This document shows positions 8,811-17,990 of a DNA stretch of 64,000 nucleotides, piece after piece. The stretch is from UA16 sp905478895. GTDB taxonomy: Bacteria; Bacteroidota; Bacteroidia; Flavobacteriales_D; Sanyastnellaceae. Position numbers and translations under genes: made by a program. The notes under the pieces were generated by a model. That model was not told the origin of the DNA. It did not search any database and was given only the letters and a program-made list of their open reading frames with translations. How positions within the stretch are numbered: position 1 is the stretch's first letter; each line of letters starts with the position of its first letter. The stretch lies in contig CALSQO010000001.1 of NCBI GenBank assembly GCA_943788495.1, positions 1,054,001-1,118,000 of the forward strand. Direction: 5' to 3'.

Positions 8811-10277
8811 ATGAAGTATTTTCTCCTGGGTTTCTGTTGGGTTGTTTCGTTCGTGTCTTTCGGGCAACGAGAATCCGCGCCTGATGGGTTTGCTTATTTG
8901 ACAGGCGACCAAATTGCGCTTGACTTGGACAGTTTGTCCGCTTGGGTCCTCAGACTGCATCCAGCTCCATTTGCTCATTGTTCTCCGGAGGAATGGACCG
9001 CTTCCCTGGATAAAAACAAACGATTGGCTCGTGGCGGCGGGAATGTATTCACTGCAGCGAAGGCATATGCTGATTTGATGAGCCTCCTAGAAGACAGCCA
9101 CACCGGAATTGCATTGCAGTCGTTCGCCAACACCTTGGCAAGCTCAAATGGCCAAATCCCCATTGAAGTAGCCACCGTTGAAAACAAAACTGTTGTCGTT
9201 CAAGATTGGAGCAAACAATTGGCTCGGGGCTCTATTGTAAGTTCCATTGGGGGCATCCCCTCGCGTTCGCTTCTCGGCATGTCCCTTTCGCTCGTTTCCC
9301 AAGAAGGGGACGCCTTGGTGTCAAGTGTTCGGATGGCTGACAAACTCTGGAATGACCTGGCCCCATTTGCATTGGGAGCTGTGTCCGGTGATAGTCTGCC
9401 CCTTATTCTTGGCGTGAACGATTCGATGTTTGCGAAAACCAAAGTAGTGGCAAAAGCCGATCTCGACTCCATTAAGTTGACGGCAGTCAAGCGAGACATC
9501 TCATGGAGAAGGCTGCCAGAGCACCCGGATATTGTTCATTTGACCATTCGATCCTTTCATCCTGAGGAGGTAAGGAAATTCAAACGTGAACTGAAACATT
9601 GCTTTCAGACGATTTGCCGGGCGGAAAAGAAATCCAAAAGTGCCATTACCGGCATGGTACTCGATTTGCGCCAAAATTCAGGAGGGCACATTGCGCTAAT
9701 GGCAGAACTCCTTCCTTATCTCGCTTCGGAAGCAACACGCATTCCCTTTGGCGCGCAAATCAAACACAGCAAAGTCGCACGAGGTCAATTGAGTCAGCCA
9801 TGGATCGGAGGCTCTATTTTCTCCTTCGGATACGACCGAAACTTCATGCGCTTGAACAAGGCCATTCGCGACCAGAACCAAAACAACATGAGTTTTGTGC
9901 CCTTCATGAACCCCATAACCCCAAAAAAGCGATTGAATTATTCAGGGCCCGTGGCCATGGTTCTGGATGGTCTCTCAGCGTCGGCCTCCGTTTCTTTAGC
10001 CGCGTGGTTTGTGCGGTCAGGACGAGGGAAAACCATTGGAGAACCTCCGATGGGTAGCATTAGCGGAACATTTGGGAATCCTGTTCGTTTGACCCTTCCA
10101 TCCTCAATGCTTCAGATCAATGTGGCGACGGCGCGTTATTACACCGAGGAGCCAATACGATGGCAGACAAAACCTTTGCTGCCTGATTTTCCCGTCGCCA
10201 TGACCATTCAAGACCATAAGCTCAATCGCGATCCATTCCTTGAGAAAGCGGTGGAATGGCTGCGCCGTGCTGAGTAA
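8811..10277 (+). CDS. S41 family peptidase, secreted
   Basis: 488 aa. A signal peptide (about 19 residues, ending in SFG) is followed by an N-terminal helical domain and a C-terminal S41 (tail-specific/CPP-like) protease core. GMVLDLRQNSGGH near residue 285 is the typical S41 strand and turn, and AMVLDGLSASASVSLAAW near 385 holds the predicted nucleophile serine; GEPPMGSISGTFGNP follows, as in the family. No obvious PDZ domain. Substrate unknown; periplasmic or surface location is inferred from the signal peptide. It ends 25 bases before the GH92 ATG, so the two may be co-transcribed. Confidence 0.82.
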   Translation: MKYFLLGFCWVVSFVSFGQRESAPDGFAYLTGDQIALDLDSLSAWVLRLHPAPFAHCSPEEWTASLDKNKRLARGGGNVFTAAKAYADLMSLLEDSHTGIALQSFANTLASSNGQIPIEVATVENKTVVVQDWSKQLARGSIVSSIGGIPSRSLLGMSLSLVSQEGDALVSSVRMADKLWNDLAPFALGAVSGDSLPLILGVNDSMFAKTKVVAKADLDSIKLTAVKRDISWRRLPEHPDIVHLTIRSFHPEEVRKFKRELKHCFQTICRAEKKSKSAITGMVLDLRQNSGGHIALMAELLPYLASEATRIPFGAQIKHSKVARGQLSQPWIGGSIFSFGYDRNFMRLNKAIRDQNQNNMSFVPFMNPITPKKRLNYSGPVAMVLDGLSASASVSLAAWFVRSGRGKTIGEPPMGSISGTFGNPVRLTLPSSMLQINVATARYYTEEPIRWQTKPLLPDFPVAMTIQDHKLNRDPFLEKAVEWLRRAE

Positions 10278-10302
10278 ATTCCTTTTGACTAATTTTCACC
10301 GC

Positions 10303-13300
10303 ATGCAAAGCCTAAGAAACCCAATAACTCAGTCCCGCTCCATCGTCCTTGGCTCATTGGCTGTTCTTTTTGTGATTGGTTGCTCAAATCAACCATCCCC
10401 GCCGTTGCACCAAGAGGTCAATCCATTTATAGGCACTGGGGGCCACGGCCACACCTACCCTGGCGCAACCTCTCCGTTTGGAATGGTTCAATTAAGTCCA
10501 GACACACGTCTAACGGGTTGGGACGGCTGTGGCGGTTATCATTATTCGGACTCGGCGATCTATGGCTTTAGCCACACCCACTTGCAAGGCACCGGAGTCT
10601 CCGATTATGGCGACATTCTTTTTATGCCGTGCACGCAATTCAACGAAAAGGGGACTTCATGGCCTGAGCGTTACAAGAGCCGATACTCTCATGATTTAGA
10701 AACAGCGTATGCCGGACATTACCGAGTTGACTTACTGGACCATGGTATTCAGGTTGACCTCACCACCACACCTCGTGTAGGAATTCATCGGTATCGATTG
10801 AATCAGCCGGACACATTGACGTTAATCGTGGACATGAATCACCGCGATGAATTGGTGCATTACAGCATCTACCCAATGAATGATTCGACATTGGTTGGTC
10901 ATCGCGTGTCAGACAATTGGGCCACCGAACAGCACGTATATTTCGCGGCGCGATTTGATCGTGCATTTCAATGGCAAGATCAACTGTCTGAGATGACAGA
11001 TCTCGGCCATGATGCCGACGGGGTGCTCCGGCAAGAAATGGAGTTTGTTCCTGTATTCGCTTGTGATTTTGGTGTAGTCGACGAATTGAATGCCCGGGTG
11101 GCCCTGAGTTTTGTCAGCATCGAAGGGGCGTTGAAGAATCTGAAGGCAGAAGCGCCAACCACTGACTTCAATCCGTACCTCCAGGAGGCCACCGCGAATT
11201 GGGATGATCAGCTCGCTTGTGTCATGGCCGATGGAGGCACGGATGATGATCGCAAAAAATTCTATACGGCTTTGTACCATTGCTTCACGACCCCAAACAT
11301 TGCGAATGATGTTGACGGCAAGTACCGGGGAACAGATCTGGAACTCCATCAATTGGGCGCAGAGGATGGCAACCAGTACACCGTTTTCTCTCTTTGGGAT
11401 ACCTACCGCGCGCTGCATCCGCTGCTGAATTGGCTCGAACCGGAGCGATCACGGGATTTTGTCCGAACCATGTTGCGCATGTACCAGGAAGGAGGACAGT
11501 TGCCGGTTTGGGAATTAGCCGGCAATTACACGGGATGCATGATAGGATACCACAGCGTTCCTGTAATTTCCGATGCCTTGTCATGGGGGATTGTAGATTT
11601 TGACAAACAATTGGCACTAAACGCCATGGTACAGGCCGCTGACAGCATGCACCTTGGACTCCCTGCCTATATCGAACGTGGATACATCCCACTCGACGAG
11701 GAACATGAGTCGGTTTCAAAAACATTGGAGTATGCTTTTGACGATGCTTGCATTTCTGCATTTGCCAATGACATTTCCAAAGAAGCTGGAGGCAACTCCC
11801 CCACTGATTTTGTGCAAATTGAAAGCCGTTTTAAGAATCGCGCCCTTTCTTACCGCAACCTTTTCAATTCAAAATCAGGATTTATTCAACCAAAGCGAGG
11901 CGGCGCCTGGTTGGCTAATTTCGAGCCCAGAGAAGTAAACTTCAATTATACCGAGGCCAACGGATGGCAATACAATTTTTATGTACCCCACGACATCAAC
12001 GGGCACATGAATCTTATGGGTGGACCCGCAGCATACGAATCGCTTTTGGATGAAATGTTTGAAGGAACGAGTGAAACCACAGGTCGAAGTCAGCCTGACA
12101 TTACGGGCATGATTGGTCAATATGCGCATGGCAATGAGCCAAGTCACCACATGGCCTACCTCTACGCTTACGCTGGAAATCATGGCAAAACAGCGAAGCT
12201 TGTGAAGCAAATTCAAGAGAATCTATATTCCAACGATCCGGATGGTCTTTCTGGCAATGAAGATTGCGGACAAATGAGCGCTTGGCATGTTTGGAGCGCG
12301 ATGGGCATGTATCCGGTTTGTCCGGGTTCCGATCAATTGGTGGTGGGTGCTCCCGCATTTTCTTCCATGCTGATCACGCCAAGGCCGAAGCGAGGCACTT
12401 TCTCAGAGAAAAACGAATTGCACATTGAACGCCTTGGCTCTGGCTCCTATATCTCTGGAATCGCTTCCGACTTTGGGCATCCGACGGTACTTCAATCGCA
12501 GACGAAGAGTTGGTTCAGCAAGGAATTGGTTCGACAAGGCGGTCGCATTCAATTTGAGACCGACACAGACTCACCTGGGACATTTGGGTCCGCTTTGGCT
12601 GATCGACCGTCAGAAATATGGGATGATAAGAAATTCATCGGTGTCCCTGTCATTTCAGCGCCAATGACCTTTCGATCGAAGACGTTCCAAGTTTCCATCT
12701 TGCCAAATGCAAAAAACGATGCCATTGAATATCAAACCTCGCCTCGCTCTTTGAAGCAAGCATCCGAATCATGGAAATCCTATTCAGGCCCCTTTGAGGT
12801 AAGTGCTGACGCACAAATATGGGCCCGCAGTGTGGGTTCAAATGGAAACCAATCCAGCGCAGTGTCGCATCATATTCGCAGGATCAGCCATAATTGGACG
12901 CTCAACTTGCAGACTGCATTTGACCCCCAATACGCTGCAAGTGGGAGAAATGCGATGATTGATGGCATCCGAGGCCCTCGTCATTATCAAACAGGAGACT
13001 GGCAAGGGTTTTGGGGCGAAGATGTAAAAGGAGTTATTGATCTAAAAGAAAATCGGCAGATTACGGCGGTTGAAGTTGGCGCATTGCGGGACATTCGGCC
13101 TTGGATATTTCTACCGCGAGAAGTTCGAATTGAGGTTTCTTCAGACTCGCTCGCATGGCGCGCATTTGGCAAAGGTCCAAAGCGCCACGAAAACGCCAAT
13201 GATGATGAAGAGGCTTTGGTTCATCGCTTTGAAGTTGAAGGAGAGGCGTCTGCTCGCTACATTCGATTTGATATAATCAATTTCGGGCCGCTTCCAGAAG

Positions 13301-13365
13301 GCCACCTGGGTGCTGGCCATCCTAGTTGGACGTTCCTGGATGAAATCCATGTGATTACCAAATAA
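10303..13365 (+). CDS. GH92 family alpha-mannosidase-like lipoprotein
   Basis: 1020 aa. I chose the ATG at 10303 because it starts a lipoprotein signal ending in VIGCSN; the frame is open further upstream inside the S41 gene. The GH92 N-terminal domain opens with VNPFIGTGGHGHTYPGATSP and WDGCGGYHYSDS; the catalytic domain has AHGNEPSHHMAYLY with the family's Glu and GNEDCGQMSAWHVW. Enzymes of this family are exo-acting, calcium-dependent alpha-mannosidases. After about residue 770 come a chitobiase C-terminal-like strand set and a discoidin-like domain, probably for glycan binding. It is likely outer-membrane anchored and trims mannose from algal or yeast-type glycans. A box TAATTTTC lies 5 bases before the ATG. 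Confidence 0.9.
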   Translation: MQSLRNPITQSRSIVLGSLAVLFVIGCSNQPSPPLHQEVNPFIGTGGHGHTYPGATSPFGMVQLSPDTRLTGWDGCGGYHYSDSAIYGFSHTHLQGTGVSDYGDILFMPCTQFNEKGTSWPERYKSRYSHDLETAYAGHYRVDLLDHGIQVDLTTTPRVGIHRYRLNQPDTLTLIVDMNHRDELVHYSIYPMNDSTLVGHRVSDNWATEQHVYFAARFDRAFQWQDQLSEMTDLGHDADGVLRQEMEFVPVFACDFGVVDELNARVALSFVSIEGALKNLKAEAPTTDFNPYLQEATANWDDQLACVMADGGTDDDRKKFYTALYHCFTTPNIANDVDGKYRGTDLELHQLGAEDGNQYTVFSLWDTYRALHPLLNWLEPERSRDFVRTMLRMYQEGGQLPVWELAGNYTGCMIGYHSVPVISDALSWGIVDFDKQLALNAMVQAADSMHLGLPAYIERGYIPLDEEHESVSKTLEYAFDDACISAFANDISKEAGGNSPTDFVQIESRFKNRALSYRNLFNSKSGFIQPKRGGAWLANFEPREVNFNYTEANGWQYNFYVPHDINGHMNLMGGPAAYESLLDEMFEGTSETTGRSQPDITGMIGQYAHGNEPSHHMAYLYAYAGNHGKTAKLVKQIQENLYSNDPDGLSGNEDCGQMSAWHVWSAMGMYPVCPGSDQLVVGAPAFSSMLITPRPKRGTFSEKNELHIERLGSGSYISGIASDFGHPTVLQSQTKSWFSKELVRQGGRIQFETDTDSPGTFGSALADRPSEIWDDKKFIGVPVISAPMTFRSKTFQVSILPNAKNDAIEYQTSPRSLKQASESWKSYSGPFEVSADAQIWARSVGSNGNQSSAVSHHIRRISHNWTLNLQTAFDPQYAASGRNAMIDGIRGPRHYQTGDWQGFWGEDVKGVIDLKENRQITAVEVGALRDIRPWIFLPREVRIEVSSDSLAWRAFGKGPKRHENANDDEEALVHRFEVEGEASARYIRFDIINFGPLPEGHLGAGHPSWTFLDEIHVITK

Positions 13366-13367
13366 AC

Positions 13368-14582
13368 ATGTCAGAAACGAATGGATCAATGACCGAAGAT
13401 TTACTTCAAGCAGGGTTAGCGCAAACGACTCTGCATCCGCTCAATCTTCGCGTGCGCCATGCTCTAGGATCAATTATCACCCTTGAAGATGGCAGCGAAC
13501 TCATTGATTTCATCTCTGGAATAGGCGTCAGTTCATTTGGGCATGGAAACCCTCTAATCACGCAAGCGCTGAAAGATCAGATTGATCTCCACCTTCACGT
13601 CATGGTCTATGGGGAAATGAGGCAGGCGTCACAAGATCGCGCCGCAAAGCTTCTTCTGTCCCTGTTGCCTGATGCTTTAGACACGGTATACTTTGTCAAC
13701 TCAGGAGCTGAAGCGGTTGATGGCGCATTGAAACTCGCACGAAGCAGCACAGGTCGCCAGAAAATCCTGGCAGTTGATGGCGGCTACCACGGGAATACTT
13801 TTGGGGCATTGACGGTTAGTTCCAACGAAGCGCGCAAGGCCCCGTTTGAACCCTTGATTCCAGGAATTGAATTTTTGGCCTGGAATAACGTTCAAGCGCT
13901 CGATGCGATTGACCATACAATTGCAGCGATCATCGTGGAAACAATCCAAGGAGATGCAGGGATTCGGATACCCGACCAAGGATGGCTTTTATCCCTTCGT
14001 GAAAAATGCAACGAGACCGGAACATTGCTCATTTTGGATGAAATTCAATGCGGAATGGGCCGCACGGGCAGACCATTCGCATTTGAACATTTTGACATAG
14101 AGCCTGATGTTTTATGCTTGGGAAAAGCATTGGGTGGCGGCTTGCCCATGGGGGCATTTGTGAGTTCCAAATCACGCATGAAACAACTGGCCAATGCTCC
14201 TGCATTGAGCCATATCACGACATTCGGAGGCCACCCTTTGCCCTGCGCATCTGCAGCGGCGGCCTTGCAATTATTAAAAGACTTGGACTTCCAGCACACC
14301 GAAAGGTGTGCGCTTCGATTTGAAAAGATCGTATCAGCGCATGTCCTGGTCAAAGAAGTGAGGCGCCTCGGCGCTTACATCGCGATTGAACTGCCTGATG
14401 AAGAAGCGGTCAATTACTGTGTCCAACATGCACTTACTCAAGGGCTTTTGATTTATTTCTTTTTGAGCACGCCTTGTGCCTTTCGGGTTGCTCCTCCCCT
14501 GACCATGGACGAGGCCACCTGGGTCAGAGCCACAGATATCCTCTGTCAAACACTGGATGCCTGCGCTTCTTCGATGCGCTAA
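13368..14582 (+). CDS. Class III PLP-dependent aminotransferase (ArgD/ornithine type)
   Basis: 404 aa fold-type I aminotransferase. Family landmarks: VYFVNSGAEAVDGALKLAR, DGGYHGNTFGALTVS, the Asp of LLILDEIQCGMGRTG that holds the PLP nitrogen, and the Schiff-base lysine in LCLGKALGGGLPMGAFVSS. It starts 2 bases after the GH92 stop, so it is translated from the same message. The related E. coli enzymes ArgD, GabT and others share these motifs, and nothing nearby decides the substrate, so I give no symbol. Its stop codon overlaps that of the convergent hydrolase gene. Confidence 0.85.
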   Translation: MSETNGSMTEDLLQAGLAQTTLHPLNLRVRHALGSIITLEDGSELIDFISGIGVSSFGHGNPLITQALKDQIDLHLHVMVYGEMRQASQDRAAKLLLSLLPDALDTVYFVNSGAEAVDGALKLARSSTGRQKILAVDGGYHGNTFGALTVSSNEARKAPFEPLIPGIEFLAWNNVQALDAIDHTIAAIIVETIQGDAGIRIPDQGWLLSLREKCNETGTLLILDEIQCGMGRTGRPFAFEHFDIEPDVLCLGKALGGGLPMGAFVSSKSRMKQLANAPALSHITTFGGHPLPCASAAAALQLLKDLDFQHTERCALRFEKIVSAHVLVKEVRRLGAYIAIELPDEEAVNYCVQHALTQGLLIYFFLSTPCAFRVAPPLTMDEATWVRATDILCQTLDACASSMR

Positions 14583-15508
14583 CCGGAATGGTGACGAATA
14601 AATTCTGCCATGTTGTCAATGGAGCGTTTGGCCTCAGGCAAGATATCGGGAAACAGCTGCCACCCGTGGAGGGCAGCCGGCTCAATTCGAAATTCAAAGG
14701 AGACCTCAGCTTGGTCCAATTCTTCCGCAAGACTCTCGGCATCATGCCACAAATACTCCATCTTGGACGCCTCCAAGTAAACAGGGGGCCATTCCGCCAC
14801 AGAGGCCAATATAGGAGAAGCTTTGGGATCAGTGGCAGCGTGTCCCTGGAGGTAATGAGTCGCATATTCCAGCATATCCAAACGCTCAAAAGGACTCCAA
14901 TGCGATTGGCTCGCGGTGTTGCTTCTTGAGCCAGGCCTCAAATCAATCCAGGGAGACAGCAGAAGCAGCCCTGCGGGTGACTTCCCATGGTTTGCTAAAA
15001 TCTCATTCAACAATGCAGCAGCGAGGTTCGCACCGGCCGAGTCTCCCATCAACCAAATTCTTCCGTCCTCTTTGCACAATTCATCGTAACAAGCCAGCAG
15101 CTCATGGATCGCAAATGGAAAAGGTTTTTCAGGAGCTAGGCTGTAGTCGGGAATGTAAACTTCAGCTTGGCACTTCTTAGCGAGCGATGTAGCCAATGCC
15201 CGGTGGGTCCGGGCAGAGCCAAAAGCGAAGCCTCCTCCATGAGCCATTAAAATCCGATCAGGGCGATGTTTGTGTTGATCCGATGCAGGCGCACAATAAA
15301 TCTTAGCCGAAGGAATACCAGCGAGTTCCATTTGTTCAAATGTGACCCCAAACTGACCGGGATATAGTCTGGACAAACCATCCAAGGTGGACCGGATTTG
15401 TTCAGGTGTCATCTTAATGACATCGCGTCTCCAACTCCGTCCCAGTTGATGGGTAATACTTACAAAACGCTGCGGAATGTTCCAGAGCGATGGGGGCACC
15501 TGAGCCAT
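14579..15508 (-). CDS. Alpha/beta hydrolase, hormone-sensitive-lipase type
   Basis: 309 aa. The oxyanion-hole motif is MAHGGGFAFGSARTHRA and the nucleophile elbow is WLMGDSAGANLAAALL, the HGGG and GDSAG pair of the HSL/acetyl-esterase family. Near the C-terminus EYLWHDAESLAEEL and AALHGWQLFPD supply the Asp and His of the triad. No signal peptide, so cytoplasmic. Such enzymes hydrolyse short acyl esters; the substrate is unknown. The stop codon overlaps the aminotransferase stop on the other strand, and the start lies 4 bases after the M14 gene, so it may be co-transcribed with it. Confidence 0.88.
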   Translation of the reverse strand: MAQVPPSLWNIPQRFVSITHQLGRSWRRDVIKMTPEQIRSTLDGLSRLYPGQFGVTFEQMELAGIPSAKIYCAPASDQHKHRPDRILMAHGGGFAFGSARTHRALATSLAKKCQAEVYIPDYSLAPEKPFPFAIHELLACYDELCKEDGRIWLMGDSAGANLAAALLNEILANHGKSPAGLLLLSPWIDLRPGSRSNTASQSHWSPFERLDMLEYATHYLQGHAATDPKASPILASVAEWPPVYLEASKMEYLWHDAESLAEELDQAEVSFEFRIEPAALHGWQLFPDILPEAKRSIDNMAEFIRHHSG

Positions 15509-15512
15509 TGTT

Positions 15513-17348
15513 TTAATGTCGCTTTGTGATGGATTGAAACACCGGATACCGATTTACAGTGCCCTCATAGTTCGCAGAATTCATATGCAACCAATTGAGT
15601 TGTGCTCTGCTGCTCCCTGCGATCTCAGGATTGGACGCTTTTTCGGCATCAAAGCGAATCCGCAGTTCTGCATTGGATTGAAGCATTTCCAGAGCCGTTT
15701 CTTCAAAGACGTAAGCACTGAAGTATTCCTTTTGCTGCAAGGCACTGTCAAAGAAGTTCCATGTGAAAAATGAGTCGTGTCCCCGGGGATCCAAGGTCTC
15801 AATCAAATAACGAGCTCCAATCTGCTCGGTTGGCACAAGCCAATCTCCTTTGAACAACCGGACCCGTTCGGCACGAGACTCCAAGGAATCAAGACGGTTA
15901 ATGTGATGGCCCTCATAGGGAGCGTTCCTAGCATCGAAGCCACGGATATAGGTTACCTCTAATTCCATAATTGTATCTGCGGAAAGCTGCGTCATCTCGA
16001 TGCCATTCCATTGGCAACGGTCGACCACTTCTCTCCAAGCTTGAGGCACAACATAGAATTCAGGCAATTGTCCCGTTTCATCCGGTAGGAATCGATTGAA
16101 CCATGGGATTTGACGTTCCCACGTTTGTTCGCGATCATAAGCTAGCCGAATGTCACCAGTCACTTGGCTCACTTCCCTGCGGGCCGTGTAGCCCTTGAAA
16201 GGAATCATTATTGAGTCGGTCGCATCAAGTGCCCAATGCACAGGCAACTCGAATGCGTTTTTGACGCGATCCGCCTCCATTGCTCGAAGTCGAATAATTT
16301 CAGCGGCATTTTCCGCTGTGAAGAGGGCGATGCACTGAATAAGGTCCAATGTTGCCGCGACGCGCTTCGGAAACGGCTTCAGCATATGCGCTTCTGCTGT
16401 GAAGCCTAGTGTGCCAAACAAGGTGGTATAACCTGTGCTGTAGCGTGGGGACTCCAAGAACCCAATTATGCCTGACTCCGGCGTTTGATTCCGGGTATTG
16501 ACGTAAGGAACAATGGTTTCACCGCGTTGCTCCATGGATTCGAAAATATGCGGTTCCATGACCTCCCTGAGGTACGGCCCTATCACGGGGCCTGCCTTGT
16601 CAGCCTGGGTTGTAATTAGGGTCATGGCATAGGTGTAATCCGCGCCATTGCTTGTGTGCGTATCAATGAACACATCTGGGTTGATCGCCTGAAAAAGGGC
16701 AACAAAACTTCGTGCGTTTTGGCTGTCCATTTTGATGAAATCCCGATTGAGATCGAGGTTTCGAGCATTCCCACGGAAACCATATTCCTCGGGTCCTTCT
16801 TGGTTCGTTCGGGTGCAACAATTCCGATTCAATGCACCACCAACGTTGTACATTGGCACAATCACTACATCCATGGACGTGAGCAAATCACGCAACCCCT
16901 GACCGTCATTCAGCATCTCCCTTGCCCAAGCAATGGAGGCATTCACACCGCATGGCTCTCCCGGATGAATCGCATTGTTGATGAGTAAGCAAGCTTTGGC
17001 CCCATCAGCGTTTCGATCTATGTGCAATTTCCTCAAATCATTCAAGCTCTTCAGATCCCTCGCACGATTGCTGAGAACAAAGGCATGAATGGGCCTGCCC
17101 ACGTCGCTTGAGCCCACCTCCACTAAGGATGCGAATTCCGAATCAACAGACATTGATTGGAAGTTGTCGATGGTTTCCTGCCAAGTTGGCGTCACATTGT
17201 CCAGAACATTCGACGAGGAATCATTCGTGTCGACCTGCCCATATCCATGTGCAATGGGCAGCGCCAAAAAAGCGACACATAGGCATCGGAACGCATCGTT
17301 CATGGACAGCAGCGAGCAAGCAAGGAGAGCGGAAGCATGGTATTTCAT
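15513..17348 (-). CDS. M14 family zinc carboxypeptidase, exported
   Basis: About 611 aa with this start. Zinc ligands of the M14 fold are visible: HPGE in NNAIHPGEPCG (His and Glu, about residue 130) and His in VFIDTHTSNGADY; RNLDLNRDFIK has the substrate-binding Asn-Arg pair, and GFTAEAHMLKPF holds the likely catalytic Glu. A long C-terminal part beyond the peptidase core is typical of Bacteroidota members. Start is uncertain: the ATG at 17348 has an A-rich upstream, while one at 17303 (MNDAFRCLCVAFLALPIAHG) gives a cleaner signal peptide. It is divergent from yqgE by 43 bases. Presumed periplasmic or secreted peptide trimming. Confidence 0.85.
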   Translation of the reverse strand: MKYHASALLACSLLSMNDAFRCLCVAFLALPIAHGYGQVDTNDSSSNVLDNVTPTWQETIDNFQSMSVDSEFASLVEVGSSDVGRPIHAFVLSNRARDLKSLNDLRKLHIDRNADGAKACLLINNAIHPGEPCGVNASIAWAREMLNDGQGLRDLLTSMDVVIVPMYNVGGALNRNCCTRTNQEGPEEYGFRGNARNLDLNRDFIKMDSQNARSFVALFQAINPDVFIDTHTSNGADYTYAMTLITTQADKAGPVIGPYLREVMEPHIFESMEQRGETIVPYVNTRNQTPESGIIGFLESPRYSTGYTTLFGTLGFTAEAHMLKPFPKRVAATLDLIQCIALFTAENAAEIIRLRAMEADRVKNAFELPVHWALDATDSIMIPFKGYTARREVSQVTGDIRLAYDREQTWERQIPWFNRFLPDETGQLPEFYVVPQAWREVVDRCQWNGIEMTQLSADTIMELEVTYIRGFDARNAPYEGHHINRLDSLESRAERVRLFKGDWLVPTEQIGARYLIETLDPRGHDSFFTWNFFDSALQQKEYFSAYVFEETALEMLQSNAELRIRFDAEKASNPEIAGSSRAQLNWLHMNSANYEGTVNRYPVFQSITKRH

Positions 17349-17379
17349 TAAATCTCTTTCAATGTTTGCACAAAAGTCG

Positions 17380-17387
17380 GAACTTTG
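17380..17387 (+). promoter_or_regulatory. Promoter -7 box of yqgE
   Basis: GAACTTTG (nAnnTTTG) ends exactly 4 bases before the yqgE ATG at 17392; it supports this start over the longer open frame upstream, which runs antisense through the M14 gene. Confidence 0.5.
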
Positions 17388-17391
17388 CCCC

Positions 17392-17970
17392 ATGATTCGT
17401 TTCACACCGTCATCCAAGGCTGAATTAGCGGTAGGAAAGGTACTTCTCTCTGAGCCTTTTTTGAGCGATGCCTATTTCGGAAGAAAAGCCGTGTTGCTTT
17501 GTGAGCACAATGATGAGGGGTCTTTCGGTTTCGTCTTGAATAATTTCGTGCAAGTGGATTTGAATGAGTTGCTTGATGAATTGCCGGATTGGGAGGCCAA
17601 AATCAGTCTGGGCGGCCCCGTCAAGCACAGCAATCTTTATTACCTACACACGAAAGCTGAAGCTCCGGGAGCTGTAATGGTCATGGACGGATTGTTCATG
17701 GGGGGCGATTTCGAATGGTTGAAGGCGGTCATAGAAGAGGGGAAAGTCGATGAAAGCGAACTTCGTTTCTTCATTGGCTATGCAGGATGGACTCCCGGTC
17801 AACTTGAGTCAGAAATCAAAAGCCACTCCTGGTTTGTGACCGAAACGACCATTGAAAACATTATGGACACGAGGGTTGAAGAAGAAACGCTCTGGAAGCA
17901 GTTGATCGAAGATATGGGGGCTGGTTTCGGCCATATAGCAAATGCCCCGTCCGATCCCTCTCTGAATTGA
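17392..17970 (+). CDS. yqgE: YqgE/AlgH family protein (UPF0301)
   Basis: 192 aa, normal for the family. Typical blocks: GKVLLSEPFLSDAYFGRKAVLLCEHNDEG at the N-terminus, SFGFVLNN, ISLGGPVKHSNLYYLH, and FFIGYAGWTPGQLESEI. The family has a compact fold with no established biochemical role; the name AlgH comes from an alginate regulator in Pseudomonas. The upstream frame is open for another 101 codons but that part is antisense to the M14 gene. The gene converges on the DUF2797 gene 20 bases away. Confidence 0.9.
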   Translation: MIRFTPSSKAELAVGKVLLSEPFLSDAYFGRKAVLLCEHNDEGSFGFVLNNFVQVDLNELLDELPDWEAKISLGGPVKHSNLYYLHTKAEAPGAVMVMDGLFMGGDFEWLKAVIEEGKVDESELRFFIGYAGWTPGQLESEIKSHSWFVTETTIENIMDTRVEEETLWKQLIEDMGAGFGHIANAPSDPSLN

Positions 17971-17990
17971 TCGTTCTTACAGAGTTAAGC

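Noticed and set aside
17089..17391. Longer yqgE start
   Set aside because: It is antisense to the M14 gene, while the family starts at MIRFTPSSKAEL, 4 bases after a -7 box.
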